Source: Anomaloglossus baeobatrachus (taxonomy: Eukaryota; Chordata; Amphibia; Anura; Aromobatidae). Taken from it: a DNA stretch of 64,000 nucleotides. Position numbers and translations under genes: made by a program. A model generated the notes under the pieces. That model was not told the DNA's origin, did not search any database, and saw only the letters and a program-made list of their open reading frames with translations. Position 1 is the stretch's first letter, and the number at the start of each line of letters is the position of its first letter. This document shows, piece after piece, positions 46,391 through 57,342 of the stretch. The DNA is taken from the NCBI RefSeq assembly GCF_048569485.1, contig NC_134357.1:105541135-105605134 (forward strand), read 5' to 3'.

Positions 46391-47783
46391 GGGAAACAAT
46401 GTCCAGACAGTTTGGATTGTAATTCATCTATATGTTTGCCATTTTCCAGACATTAAAAAAGCCGTTAAATTGATATGTGCATGCCGTACAACTGTGATCA
46501 GCACTATTGCTACCATAAAAATCTCCCCTATCTCCTGTCACCATTCTCCATCAGCCCCCCTGGTAAGCTACATTCGGATTATGAGACGCACCCCTCATTT
46601 TCCTCCCAAATTTGTGGAAAGAAAAGTGCATTTTATAATCCAAAAAATACAACATATAAAAATGATTTTCTACTGTTCTCTTGTGTGTAATATATCTATA
46701 CTATTTGTAATAATAATAAATATTTTATGGATATATTGTACATCTGAAAACTTTCACAGTAAAAACAATGATTTCCAATTATATTTTTTTAAAAAAAAAT
46801 TGAATTTAATTGTTTTTCATTGATAAAAATACAAATATATAACATTTATACATTATAATAAACACACAATTAATAATTTACAACACTTTACAAAAATGAC
46901 GTACGTCTCTAGTATTGTGAGGAACACAGCCCGCTGTGTTCAGTGCAAATATTTTTTTTCCAATGAATTCTGCATATTTTACATTCCGAGAAAAATAATT
47001 TAACCAGCAAAATATTATTCTGAAAATTGTTTTTTTTTCCCTTTTAGCCAAACACATTTTAGCATTTTCTTACTACTTTCCTTATTCCTTCTCTTGACAC
47101 TTCCCAGACCCTTTAACCTATCTCTTCTTCAGCTTTCAGTGTATTCTGATGTAGCAGAGATCAGTTGCCATATGACACAATAGCCATGCGGTGTCACCAC
47201 GTGTGACTGGTCACAGCACCAAACAAACGTAGCTCTGCTAGATCTATACTTACAATCTATATGGCATATACACAGTCTATCTACACCTCCTCTGACATCC
47301 ATAATCACATTCCTCAGCTCATCCTTCATTTATAAATGACTTGTCAGTCTGAAATGAATAAAAGTATAAAAGGCAGGTAATATAATTAATTTCACATTAA
47401 TGTAATGTACAGGACAATAAATACTTAATATTATTAATTCTTAATTAATTTATCTCTTCCCTATGGCTTCAGTTCTTTGCAGTATAGACACGCAGTCAAT
47501 GTAATGGTGAACTGCATCCTACTGTCCATGGTAAGTCAATGTTAGAATGCAAAGTCCAGCTACAATATCATATACTGGCCAAGTAGCCATGATGGACAAG
47601 GCTCCGTTACATGGTGCCAGGTACGGTTTCCAAATATTACGCCTTGATGGACCTGGAGCAGGTATGTGGCACAAGGTATAGACTTGGTACCATGTTCTGC
47701 TCACTCAATCTTGAAGACACAGTCACCGGTAGAGCACATGGTGCACCTGCTCACTTAGTCCTCAAGTGTTGATCAAGGTCAAG
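46391..47783. other. Gap: downstream flank of CH25H, no gene seen
   Basis: AT-rich. About 46575-46640 holds a fragment of a dispersed repeat (ATTCGGATTATGAGACGCACC). Nothing coding. Part of 47100-47780 could be 3' untranslated sequence of CH25H if the proximal polyadenylation signal is not used. Confidence 0.5.
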
Positions 47784-47789
47784 TTTATT
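47784..47789 (-). terminator. Candidate proximal polyadenylation signal for CH25H
   Basis: AATAAA on the minus strand, about 20 nt past the stop codon. That is unusually close, so a distal signal may be the main one. Confidence 0.3.
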
Positions 47790-47809
47790 TCTGAAGGCAG
47801 TAGGCAGTT

Positions 47810-48628
47810 TTAAGGTTTCTTAGCCTTTTTCTGTGCCAACGTATTAAACAGCTTGTCCCAGTGAGTGAAGTAAGGTGCATAATTCGACACAAATTTTTCA
47901 TGATGCAGATCGTGATGACTTGGTCCACCACATATCCCGAAAGGTATTAACCTGTGAGTTGACCATGGCAAGTCATAGCCACAATGATCTTCCACGGACA
48001 GGTAGATATGGATGACAAAGACGGCCATTTCAGTCATTGGATGACAACCCAGTAGGATGGGACTGACGTTAGCAAAGAATCCAAGTGAGAGCATCTCCCA
48101 GGCGCTGGAGTACTGTGTGGCCAGCACAAAGGTGGCTGTGTACTTGTGATGCATCTTGTGAAATGTCTTATACAGCCAAGGGACCTTGTGATGGAGCAGG
48201 TGCCAGGCAAAGTACTGGAAGTCAAACAGAAGCAGGCAGGCAATGATGTCCAGTAGAAATCGGTGCAGCTCTGGTGCCTCAAATTGCAAATTAATTGGTC
48301 TCCAGTACACGTAAGCAACAGTCAGTGGCAATATATAGACCAAGTGGCTGTAAACGGTGTGTGCCAGGCATTGAAGCACCATTGCCAGGGTTGGTCTGGA
48401 CTTTGGCTGCACTTGGTATTTCTTCAAAGCTGGTATATAGTGGCACAGAACATCCAGTGCCAGGTAAGGCAGGCAGAAGAACATGTAGACAGTAAATGAG
48501 AAGATAACTGGATAGAATTGGGACTTAACCAGTGCTTCTTTAGATCTGACAAAGTCCCATATTGGCTGCAGTAGGGCTGAGCCTGAGCCATTTTCCCAGA
48601 CAAGTGTTACTTGCAGGCTCCTGTTCAT
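47810..48628 (-). CDS. CH25H: Cholesterol 25-hydroxylase
   Basis: Single-exon ORF of 272 codons, the same length I recall for human CH25H. The enzyme is a di-iron membrane oxygenase of the endoplasmic reticulum in the fatty-acid hydroxylase/sterol desaturase superfamily. It adds a 25-hydroxyl to cholesterol. The product, 25-hydroxycholesterol, restrains SREBP processing and has antiviral activity. Three histidine clusters are intact: HLLHH (143-147), HKMHH (157-161) and HHDLHH (238-243). Hydrophobic spans lie at about 38-62, 88-108, 124-142 and 180-210. Near-invariant family stretches include FHKMHHKYTATFVLATQY, LSVEDHCGYDLPWSTHRL and YAPYFTHWDK. An N-glycosylation sequon (NGS) is at 13-15. 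The C-terminus is lysine-rich. The start at 48628 is supported by family length and by the conserved LLQPIWDFVRS at 19-29. No intron is needed, as in other vertebrates. All neighbours in the window are transposons. Confidence 0.97.
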   Translation of the reverse strand: MNRSLQVTLVWENGSGSALLQPIWDFVRSKEALVKSQFYPVIFSFTVYMFFCLPYLALDVLCHYIPALKKYQVQPKSRPTLAMVLQCLAHTVYSHLVYILPLTVAYVYWRPINLQFEAPELHRFLLDIIACLLLFDFQYFAWHLLHHKVPWLYKTFHKMHHKYTATFVLATQYSSAWEMLSLGFFANVSPILLGCHPMTEMAVFVIHIYLSVEDHCGYDLPWSTHRLIPFGICGGPSHHDLHHEKFVSNYAPYFTHWDKLFNTLAQKKAKKP

Positions 48629-48648
48629 TCTGAGTAATGTGCTCTCAT
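48625..48648 (-). other. Short upstream ORF overlapping the CH25H start
   Basis: ATG at 48648 opens a seven-codon frame (MRAHYSE) whose TGA stop overlaps the CH25H ATG as ATGA. If transcription starts upstream of 48648 this could tune initiation by termination and re-initiation. The TATA box is only 16-28 bp farther upstream, so the transcript may begin inside or after the frame. Confidence 0.35.
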
Positions 48649-48663
48649 GTGTGCGGCTGGAGA

Positions 48664-48676
48664 ATATATATATATA
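48664..48676 (-). promoter_or_regulatory. CH25H TATA box
   Basis: TATATATATATAT lies 36-48 bp upstream of the CH25H ATG. With the usual 25-30 bp spacing, transcription would start near 48635-48650, giving a very short leader. The repetitive TA makes the exact element ambiguous. Confidence 0.65.
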
Positions 48677-48682
48677 CTGCCT

Positions 48683-48766
48683 CCACTTCCTGCCGCCTAT
48701 CAGCCTCGCCTCGCTTCAGGGAAATCCCAAATCACTTTCCATTACAAAAGGAATTCAGTGACGTCT
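48683..48766 (-). promoter_or_regulatory. CH25H proximal promoter: ETS-, kappaB- and CRE-like sites
   Basis: Upstream of the TATA box are, in order, CAGGAAGTGG on the minus strand (about 48683-48692, ETS/PU.1-type), GGGAAATCCC at 48719-48728 (full match to the NF-kappaB consensus GGGRNWYYCC), a GGAAAGTGATTT (about 48729-48740, half of an IRF-type element), and TGACGTCT at 48759-48766 (CRE/ATF-like, one mismatch). Mammalian CH25H is induced by TLR and interferon signalling and is controlled by ATF3, so these sites suit an inducible macrophage gene. Occupancy is inference. Confidence 0.5.
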
Positions 48767-49264
48767 CAAAAGCAAAACATTTTTTTTCTTTTATTCATGA
48801 AGCTGGAAATCAGACAGCGAGAATTTATCACCTTCATTATCTGTGATACACGTGCCAGCAGATTTCATATTCAGTGGCTGAAAAAGAGTTGAGAAGTGCA
48901 TTTCATAGGAAAATGACTTATTCATGTACAATAGATTGCTTGCATTTGTGAAACTACTGATCCCATCTTGCTTTTCAAGTCGACTGTGACAGTGTAAATG
49001 TATTCTAATTCCCGGTAATTTTACATAGGAGACATTTCTCCAGGGGAGGTCAGATCTCTGTTGCACTCACTGCACAAGTTGTCTGGTTAACATATGTTCT
49101 GTGATAGTCACTGTTATTAGGGTCACCAGAAATTGTCGCCCCCTAATACCTGAATTATATATAAATATACAACTCTTTCTGTAAACCCCCATTTCCTCTT
49201 GTTTCGCCCATGTGTCGCAGTAATTGTGTCAGCTTTGATATACATCACGCATAGGCACAATGAT
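48767..49264. other. Gap: CH25H upstream flank
   Basis: Apparently unique sequence without a recognisable repeat or ORF. It may hold further regulatory DNA. Confidence 0.4.
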
Positions 49265-49267
49265 GTA

Positions 49268-49896
49268 CAGTGGAACCTTGGATTAAGAGCATAATTGGTT
49301 CCAGGACTGTGCTCTTAAACCAAGTTACTCTTATATCAAAGTGAATTTTCACATAGGAAATAGTTGAAACGCAGACAATTCGATCCACAATTCAAAAATA
49401 TTTACTGTATTTATACAAAGTTATTACAGTAATACAATATAATGTACTGTATTCATATAAAATTATTACAGTCACTAATACAAAATACTGTACAGTAAAA
49501 ACATATAAAACACATTAAACTGCACTTTAGCTTACAATAAAATTGTTGTTGACGAGAGGTACAGTATAAGCAATGGGCTCTACTGGTTAGCCAAAAATGC
49601 AAATTGATAGACATGCTATATAGTATATACTGTACTGTACAATACGGGGTGGGCTGAGGGCTGCCATGACCCTCACACACAACTGCCCCTCTCTAGCACC
49701 TTACATATGTATAGAAAGTTACCTCCAGAGCGGGTCAGAGCGCGGTGAAAGGACGGAAACCGGACACATGCACGGTGAGTATTTGCTCTTATTGCAAATC
49801 ATTGCTCTTAAACCAAGTTACACATTTTTAAAAAGCTTTGCTTGTCTTGCAAAACGCTCTCAAGCCAAGTTACTCTTAATCCAAGGTTCCACTACA
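49268..49896. mobile_element. Tc1/mariner-type MITE
   Basis: CAGTGGAACCTTGGATTAAGAG pairs with CTCTTAATCCAAGGTTCCACT, flanked by TA at the left and an eroded TA at the right. Internal GCTCTTAAACCAAGTTAC occurs at both inner edges. Same family as 34819-35566. Confidence 0.85.
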
Positions 49897-50121
49897 TATC
49901 ACAGAATATGCAGAATTTTACTGGATGCCTCAGTAAGGAACAGTGCAGTTTGCTGTACTCATACAGTGTATATTGGGATTACAGATCAAAAGGTCACATA
50001 TCCTGTATTAAGTTAATAGGAGCCAATAGGTAACTATAACATATGAGGCATATATGGCAAGTGGACACTACTAAGCACAGTTGTGATAACATTATATTCC
50101 AGTTGGGGAACATTATGGTTA

Positions 50122-52552
50122 AAGGGGTGGTCCGAAGGCCAAAGTAAGTTTCATTCCAAATTCCTACTTAACTATTTTCTAAAATACTTGCATTAAAAAT
50201 TCAATATCCTTCCCTAAGTACACTAACTGCTATTATATTTTTTCCCCTACTTCCTATGTGATGACGCTTTGTTTGAGAATTCCCAATGCATGCTGGGATA
50301 CTCAAAGTGTCATCAGGCAGCAGAGGCTGCTGTCACTGCTATAGTGCCTGCCCGTCCTCAAAATAAAGCGTCATCAGTGACGCTCATTTCAGTGGCTGAG
50401 CTAATCCCTGGGCGATGCATATGTGACGCCCTGGGCAAGCCAGGGGTCACAGGTCACAACACCACACGCACTCCACATTCCCTGCAGGAACACCAAAGTC
50501 AAAACACAAATCTTTGTTGCCTTCCTCCAGGGGCTGGTGTCCACACCAGGGGGTGGGCCAGGCGGTTGGCTCCGCCCACCGAGGAGTTCACAGCCCTGGA
50601 GGCGGGAAAACCAGGCAGATCAGAGGGAGAGTTTGAAGTGTGAGGAGTAAACAGTGGAGATGTAGTGAGAGAAGGAAGAAGTGACAGAGAAAAGTGACAG
50701 CAAGAAGCCTGAAGTTAGTCCGGGTGTATGCCCCGGACTGAGACAGCAAGGTTGGCAGACGGCGGTGACCGTCTGCAGGAGAGATTGCTCAGAGGTTGCC
50801 GAAAGGACCGTGGACGGGTGGTGACCCGGCGGTACCGGAGCGGTATACAAAGAACAGTCAGCACCAGGGCAGGGGCCTTTCGGATCCCGGCAAGGCTAGG
50901 AGTCGCCATAATTTGCCAAATCCGTCAGTGAAGGGGACCATTGAGTCTCCCAACAACCAAGTCCCGATTGAAGGCAACAGTCCGACCGTTAAGGGGAGAC
51001 ACCGCCAAGGCACCAGTTTCCCAGGGCCAGCGCCTGCGGGCAAGAGAGGGCTCCTCCGGCTCATATCCAGGTCGGGGAGCGGGTTACCGGTGGGAACCCA
51101 TCGCTACCAAAGAACCGTACTTAGGTGCAGGAAAGTGACCGTCACCGCTAACTGCAGGGAACATCAGCACCGTAGCCGTCCGAGGGACCCGTCCAACCAG
51201 CCGTTTGTTTACCGAGAACTGTGTCGTGTTTACTGGCTGAGTGAGTACCTCTGTGCCGTGCGGCACAGCGCTGCCCCTGCGCCCCTGCACCTCCACAGGC
51301 CCCATAACCCGCCTGTCCACCATCCCAACCCCATCATTGGGCTCCGGGACAACCAACCCCCCTACCCATGGAGGGGAGAACTAACAACTTTGCTGCTCCC
51401 TGTCACCGCTCCCGGGATTCCCATACAGAGCAGCGGTGGTGCCCCTACAATCACCACAACCGTGGGTGGCGTCACGGACAATAAACTATCCCAACAACCA
51501 AACCCCTTTCACTCACGGGCGAGGAGCGCCGCTCGAGTCCCCGGGATCCGGCCCATCGCTCGAGCCACCGAGCAGCAGCAGGCCGCAGCCGCAGCGGCAG
51601 CCGGACCCGAGCAGTGGGAGAGCGCAGCGTCCCCTCCTCCGCCCGCGACACATACAATGACAGATCACCCTTTGTTGTCAGCTCAGATTTGCAGTTATGA
51701 GCCGGTAACAAAGCAGTGTCAGAATGCAGTGTGCAGAGACTAGCGCAACCCGTGGAAGTGACATAACTGGTCTCTGCACGTCGGCTATACTAAAACCGCT
51801 CTGTTTTGGCTCATTACTGCTGATCTGAGCTGACAAGAGAGCGCGTGCTGTCATTGTGCACAGTGCGCAGGGACTAACCCAGCCCCTAAATCGAACATCA
51901 CCGATGACTCTTCGTTTCATGCAGGGGGCAGAGGCTGTGGAAGTGTCCATGGCCTCTGACCCCTACTAATGATTCCTATGAGTTTAGGATTTATAAAGTT
52001 GGCTTTTATACCAGATATTACCATGGACTAATACATTTTTTGGATTTTTTTATGGCGGTTTTCCTTATGGATGCTGGATTTACCCCTTTTACACTTTACT
52101 ACTAAGTCATATATTCTCCAGGATACACTAAATTGTCTGTTATCCATGCACCATTCTTCATAGGATTTAATTCTATGACTGTACAGTAGGCTGAAGCGTT
52201 TTTCCTTTTTCTTTTGACTCTATGTGACTTAAGACTTGAAAATTCTCACATCATGCACAGCACACGCTGAGTCGGCGGCGAGACCATATCACAAATATGC
52301 AATATGCTTATTCCGGACCCCATTCTGTTTAGACATGCGCAATCTCACTCAATTCAGTTTTAGTGAGTGAGGCACATGTCTAGTTGGAATGTGGCCGGGA
52401 ATATGACAAATTTGTGGTCACATGATTGTTCAATCTCATCTTTGGTACAGGAGAATCCTCACAGCACGCGCTGCGCGTTATATGAGATTTCACGAGTCTG
52501 CAATCACATAGAGTGACTCCAGAATTTTGTGATAAGCTTAAACAACTCCTTT
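50122..52552. mobile_element. TTAA-type MITE carrying a solo LTR
   Basis: The left end TTAAAGGGGTGGTCCGAAGGCC and right end GCTTAAACAACTCCTTTAA are loosely related and both border TTAA. Inside are the solo LTR at 50422-51650 and a palindromic stretch at 51660-51950 (CAGCTCAGATTTGCAGTTATGA and its mate CATTACTGCTGATCTGAGCTG). The pairing of the outer ends is tentative. Confidence 0.45.
50422..51650 (+). repeat. Solo LTR, family 2
   Basis: TGTGACGCCCTGGGCAAGCC to CCCGCGACA, with CATA on both sides (50418-50421, 51651-51654). It is the plus-strand relative of 22537-23778. The 315-codon frame at 50796-51743 runs through it and out into flanking DNA, so it is not a gene. Confidence 0.9.
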
Positions 52553-52640
52553 AAACTATTTTATTTTTTAAACTATTTTTCAATTTATTCTCCTTTAGAT
52601 CTAAGTTTTTCTTATACAAGTGCTATCCATGTTTTTCATA
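51960..52640. other. Gap: no gene seen
   Basis: No coding sequence. The right edge of the possible TTAA element lies near 52552. Confidence 0.5.
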
Positions 52641-53542
52641 TACAGTGTGTCCACCCATATCCTGTCCTCCACCATTAACTTGAGAACAGCGGCAGCTATA
52701 GGCATAGAAGTGGTGTCTAGGTATAGTAAAGTAGCCATGCGCTACGCAATGAAACCACCTATTGCGCCACCTGGTGGATAACAATGGAGTTAGCATTTTT
52801 ATCTTGAAAACGGAATGAGATAGAGGAAAAAAAGTGAATTAAAAAATTGTAGGGCATCATCAATTCAATACGAATCAACACCTTGCATACAGAAATGCTA
52901 TGATATGAAACCCATGACCCCCCTAAAACATTGAATGCTGGGCACGCATATGGCGCTCATTTAACTTTGATGCTCAAAGTGGCCACCGTCAGCTGCAATG
53001 CACATCTGGACTCTGGACAGCATACTGTATCTTGCTGCACGTTGTGCAATATGGTAGGTGACACGTTTTCACAAGTATCTGTGATATGTCGATGTAGGTC
53101 CTGCAATGTTGGTGGAGGGGTCGCATACACCTGCTGTTTGATCTGACCTCACAGAAAGAAGTCCAATGGGGTCAGGTCAGGTGAGCGTGGAGGCCTCTCC
53201 TCGCAGCCACCATACCCAATGACTTGTAGGAAGGTCTCCATGAGGTATCGCTTCACGTCCGCAGCCTTGTGAATTTAACACGTTCTAATCATAGCATTTC
53301 TGTATGCAAGGTGTTGACTGGTATTGAATTGATGATGCCTTACAACTTTGTAATTCCCTTTTTTTCTCTCTCTTGTTCCGTTTTCGAGATAAAAATGCTA
53401 ATTCTGTTGTTTTACACCAGGTGGCGCAATAGGTGGTTTCTTGTGTAGCGCATGGCTACTTTACTATACTTAGACACTACTTCTATTCCTATATCTGCTG
53501 CCATTCTTAAGTTAATGGCGGTGGAAAGGATATAAGTGGACA

Positions 53543-54694
53543 TGTGGCGCCCCTGACCTGGTCAGGCACCACTGAGTACCGCACCCATGCTGGGGACAGT
53601 ACAATACAGGTAATCCAGAAGGCTGACCGAGGTGTGACTACACAGGCGCATAGTGATCAGGTCTCACACATGTACCTATGAGAGGACCCCTGGGGATCCC
53701 AGGAGGGGGAAAAGCCTTCACCTCCACTGGAATAGTGGAGGGGGCCAAAAGCCTCCATCTCCTCTCAAGGGGTGTGGTAAGAGAGCCTGGTTGCTAGGTG
53801 GCGTAGGCAAGAACAGGAGAGGAGGGGCAGTGAGCCGGTTCAGTGCAGAGTCCAGGGAGCTCCGAGGAGAGCAGACCCCTACCCCTGGGGCTGTTGCAGT
53901 CTGACAGCGTCCGCGCAGTGGCTACCGACGGGGGAGAACGGTCACCTAGGAGTGCTACCCGAAACCCATCTCCAGCTAAAGAGAGAGCACAGAGTGGGAA
54001 GTAAGGAGACTGCTAGGGAGTACCAGGCCCAAACGGGCGGCAGATCCCGGAGCGGGGATAGATCCACCTTTCCCTGCTAAACCTGCCGGTGTGGGGCCCT
54101 CAAAGCCCACACCACAACACCTAAAAGCCGCAGCCACGTAGCCACAGTTAGGGCCCATAGTTCACAGGAGGCAAGCAGCTGGAGTGATCTGGCCCAGGCA
54201 ACAAGCAAACGGCAAACGAAGGGGAGAGAGGCTTCAGCAACTTCCCTGGGTGACCCCCATAGGGACTAAAAGTCGGGGTTACCCCAAACCACCAAGGGCT
54301 AAGGAAGGCGAGTTGGTAGTCACCATCAGAAGTCAGCCTGAAGGATACCTGGTTCCAGCCTGGTTCATCCCAGCTACGCCCGGGTTACTCACCCTGCCAT
54401 CTGAAGTGAGTAAAACCCCTGAAAGACATTCTGCGTGTGTGGAGTTATTCTGCGCCTTGTGGTACTACACATCTACACAGGGCCCTGGGGCTTGCCTCAC
54501 TCTCAGGAGGCTATTCCAACTAACTGCACTCACCATCAGCCCCAGGCGTCCCTCAACCTGCAGTGGCGGTCCCCACTGACCGCAATACTGAGAGTGGCGT
54601 CACGACAAATAGAAGATTTCCTACCTGTGACAAGATCCAGCCGAGTGGAGTCCCTGAAGGTAATGCACCGACACAACACCTGTGGGGCTTCACA
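53543..54694 (+). repeat. 5' LTR of the young element
   Basis: TGTGGCGCCCCTGACC to TGGGGCTTCACA. The internal GAGTGGCGTCACGACAAAT resembles the GGTGGCGTCACGGACAAT of family 2 LTRs, hinting at common ancestry. Confidence 0.95.
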
Positions 54695-54968
54695 TCTGGC
54701 GTCACGAACAGGATAAGGACTAGACCTGTTCAGACAGGTGACCATGTGCCTGGGCGGTCCGCTTGAAAAATTGGAAGCGCCGCCATATTGCCACCATGAA
54801 AAGCGCGCTGAAAAACAACAGCAGCCCGCGCTGGGAGAAGTTACCGCCCACGAAGAGGTGTGGCTACCCAGAGATCCCCTGCAGAGTTCTGACCTCGCTT
54901 GTGAAGAGAGCGGAAGCGTCCAGAGACGGCGGAACGGAAAAGAAGCCAGCAGCTTGTTGCTAGAGAAA

Positions 54969-56729
54969 ATGGCGTCTGAATGCAGAGACCCAGAGCCGGG
55001 CTCCGCTGCCTGGTGGTGCCGGGAGCTCGCCGAGTTCTGCGATCAACTGGAGGCCAGGGTCGGAAGGCTGATCAGAGAGGGACGGACGGAGTTTCTGTGG
55101 ATGACCGCGGCGGTTCAGGCCTATGAGGGGAGAGCCGCGCGCCGAGTGCCAGAACGGGCGGTGACGACTCAGACCCCGATGCTGCCACCGATGGGTGAGT
55201 CCAGTGATGCCCCTGCCAGCGCGAGTGCCCCGACCCCTGCTGCCATGCCCGCGGTCCCTGAAGAGGCGTCCGGCGCGGCGACGCTGAAGCAGGCCGCAGC
55301 CACGCCAGGTGCAGCCCGCCAAGCCCAGGCCGAAGCAGCGATGCCCTGCTCGGCCCACCAAGACCCGGTCCCTGCAACAACGCCCAGTCCGGCCCGCAAA
55401 GAACCGGCTGCCACCGCGACCCTCATCCATGCCGCGGGTGTGACGCTGACCCAGGCCGCCGCCATGCTAGGCCCGGCCCGCCGAGACCCCACCGCAGCAG
55501 CAACGCTCGTCCGCGCCGCAAGTGAGGTGCTGAACCAGGCCGCAGCCCCGTCAGGTGCGGCCCGCCAAGCCCAGATCGCTGCAGCGACGCCCAGCCCAGC
55601 CTGCAAAGACCCCGTCGCAGCTGCGACGCCGATCCAAGCTGCGGCAGAAACGCCCATCCAGGCCGCCGCCATGCCAGGCGCGGCCCGCCAAGACCAGGCC
55701 GCCGCCATATCGGGCGCGGCCCGCCAAGATAAGATTGCATCACCATTTCCCCCGGCCTGCAAGGCCAGAGCAGACACCGCTCCCCAGTCCAAGGAGGTCC
55801 CTGCTAGGAAGCCCACGCTGGGGGAGGACCCCGCATACTGGCAGCTGAAGGCTGACATGGAGGCCAAGTTCCCACAGGAGATGGTGGATCAGTACATGCT
55901 CCCTCCGCACACCCCCAAGAGGATTCCGACAACTCCTGCAGCAACCACGCCAAAGAGTCCCCCGCCTGGGCCTGCTGAAGAAAGTCCATCCCCAGCACTG
56001 CCACCAAAGGAGTGCTTAGAAGAACTAAGGGGGAGGGGAGGCCAGGAAGCTGAGGAGCTGACTCAGGAGCCACCAGCAGTGGATCCATGCCCAGAGCCGG
56101 AGATGTTGCCATATTCCCGCTGGGATGAGGAAGACCTGACACCGTCTGCTGAAGAAGATTTGCCCAAAAGCCTCACCTGGGAGCTGGTAAGCTGTACCTC
56201 GCAGAATCCAGTCCGCAAGACACGGCGCCGTAGCAGAACCCAGTCTTTCCCTGCACCGCCATCCCCAGAGCAGAGAGAAGTCACGGCCAGAGACCTAGAG
56301 GAAAAACGGTTCCTGAGAAGAGCCAAAGCACAGGTCAGAGGACCCCTTTGTAGAGGAGTTGTGGAAGACTTCAACTTGAAGAGCGGATATGGCTTTATAG
56401 TGGCACCAGGTATGAAAGAGGGCATTTTTGTCAATAGACGAGACGTCAGAGCTCACTTGCCCAGAGGACATCCTGGAAGAAACCTAAGAATGGGAGACAC
56501 AGTGCAATTTACCATGCATCAAGGAGAAAGAGGCTGGTATGCGCTTGATGTAACACCATGTCCTAAAGAGAAAGAGACAGACACAGAAGAAGAAAGGAAA
56601 GACAGAGATAGAGAAAGACCAGAAAAAGAACCTACTGACGAGACTACCACAGATGATGAAAGAGGTCAAGGAAGCAACAGGTGCCGCAGCCCTACAGGCC
56701 CAAGCCCTGGTGAGGAGGAATCTGCATAA
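54969..56729 (+). CDS. Gag-like protein with C-terminal cold-shock domain (element ORF)
   Basis: Open frame of 586 codons from ATG 54969 (GAAAATGGCG). An in-frame ATG at 54738 would add 77 residues. From the 54969 start: residues about 9-50 (DPEPGSAAWWCRELAEFCDQ, then LEARVGRLIREGRTEFLW) resemble the duplicated module of the ORF at 24084. Residues about 80-270 are Ala/Pro-rich degenerate repeats of PARKDP/AARQAQ type. About 460-530 is a cold-shock (Y-box type) domain: GVVEDFN, then KSGYGFIVAPG (RNP1-like), KEGIFVNRRDV (RNP2-like), and LRMGDTVQFTMHQGERGWYA followed by LDVTP. An acidic/basic tail (KEKETDTEEERKDRD) follows. Cold-shock domains bind single-stranded RNA and DNA, so this one may replace a zinc knuckle in packaging element RNA; that role is inference. 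No protease or RT. It belongs to a mobile element. Confidence 0.75.
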   Translation: MASECRDPEPGSAAWWCRELAEFCDQLEARVGRLIREGRTEFLWMTAAVQAYEGRAARRVPERAVTTQTPMLPPMGESSDAPASASAPTPAAMPAVPEEASGAATLKQAAATPGAARQAQAEAAMPCSAHQDPVPATTPSPARKEPAATATLIHAAGVTLTQAAAMLGPARRDPTAAATLVRAASEVLNQAAAPSGAARQAQIAAATPSPACKDPVAAATPIQAAAETPIQAAAMPGAARQDQAAAISGAARQDKIASPFPPACKARADTAPQSKEVPARKPTLGEDPAYWQLKADMEAKFPQEMVDQYMLPPHTPKRIPTTPAATTPKSPPPGPAEESPSPALPPKECLEELRGRGGQEAEELTQEPPAVDPCPEPEMLPYSRWDEEDLTPSAEEDLPKSLTWELVSCTSQNPVRKTRRRSRTQSFPAPPSPEQREVTARDLEEKRFLRRAKAQVRGPLCRGVVEDFNLKSGYGFIVAPGMKEGIFVNRRDVRAHLPRGHPGRNLRMGDTVQFTMHQGERGWYALDVTPCPKEKETDTEEERKDRDRERPEKEPTDETTTDDERGQGSNRCRSPTGPSPGEEESA

Positions 56730-57342
56730 AGTCCATGTAAAGTAAAGCAAGTTACCAGTTTGAAAAAGTTTGTTTTGCAACGTTTTACAAGTTTAAGAAT
56801 GTGCCCACATAAACTCATGTGAGAAATGAACCTTAAGGCTATGAACTGGCTATAGCCACAAACTCTCGCAGTGTAAATAGTTACACCAGAGGGCACCACC
56901 GCCACCAGAGTCAGCCTGTTTAGGGGCTTGGCTCGTCTGCAACCAGGGAGCACGTCCGTATATAGGGCCTTGGCTCACCTGCGACCAGAGAGCATGCCTG
57001 TTTATGGGGCCTGGCTCTCCACCACAAAGAGGGTACCTGGTCAGCACCAACTGTGGAGGCCGCCTCTACATCCTGCCAGAAGAGGCTGAAGGCGCGGATC
57101 CACCAGGCCAGGTATACCCTGAAAACCACCAGACCATGAAAGCCGCCTCTACATCCTGCCAGAAGTGGCTGAAGGCGCGGCCAACGTGAGAGGGTTTTGG
57201 GTGGGTTAACGGACTTGTGGGTGGAGGGTGGTGATGTATGGTACCTGGTGCTTTTAAAAATGTTTTACATGTTTTAATGTTTTATGCATTTTAAAATGTT
57301 GTCTTGCAGCCCGAGGACGTGCTGGTGATAACTAAGGGGGAA

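Noticed and set aside
46391-47783. A second host gene next to CH25H (LIPA is the neighbour in mammals)
   Set aside because: No exon resembling lysosomal lipase could be read on either strand in this interval or elsewhere in the window.
50796-51743. 315-codon ORF
   Set aside because: Runs through a solo LTR into flanking DNA. The related LTRs do not keep the frame.
53653-54579. 83- and 131-codon ORFs repeated at 57453-58379
   Set aside because: They occur twice only because the LTRs are identical. No domain recognised.
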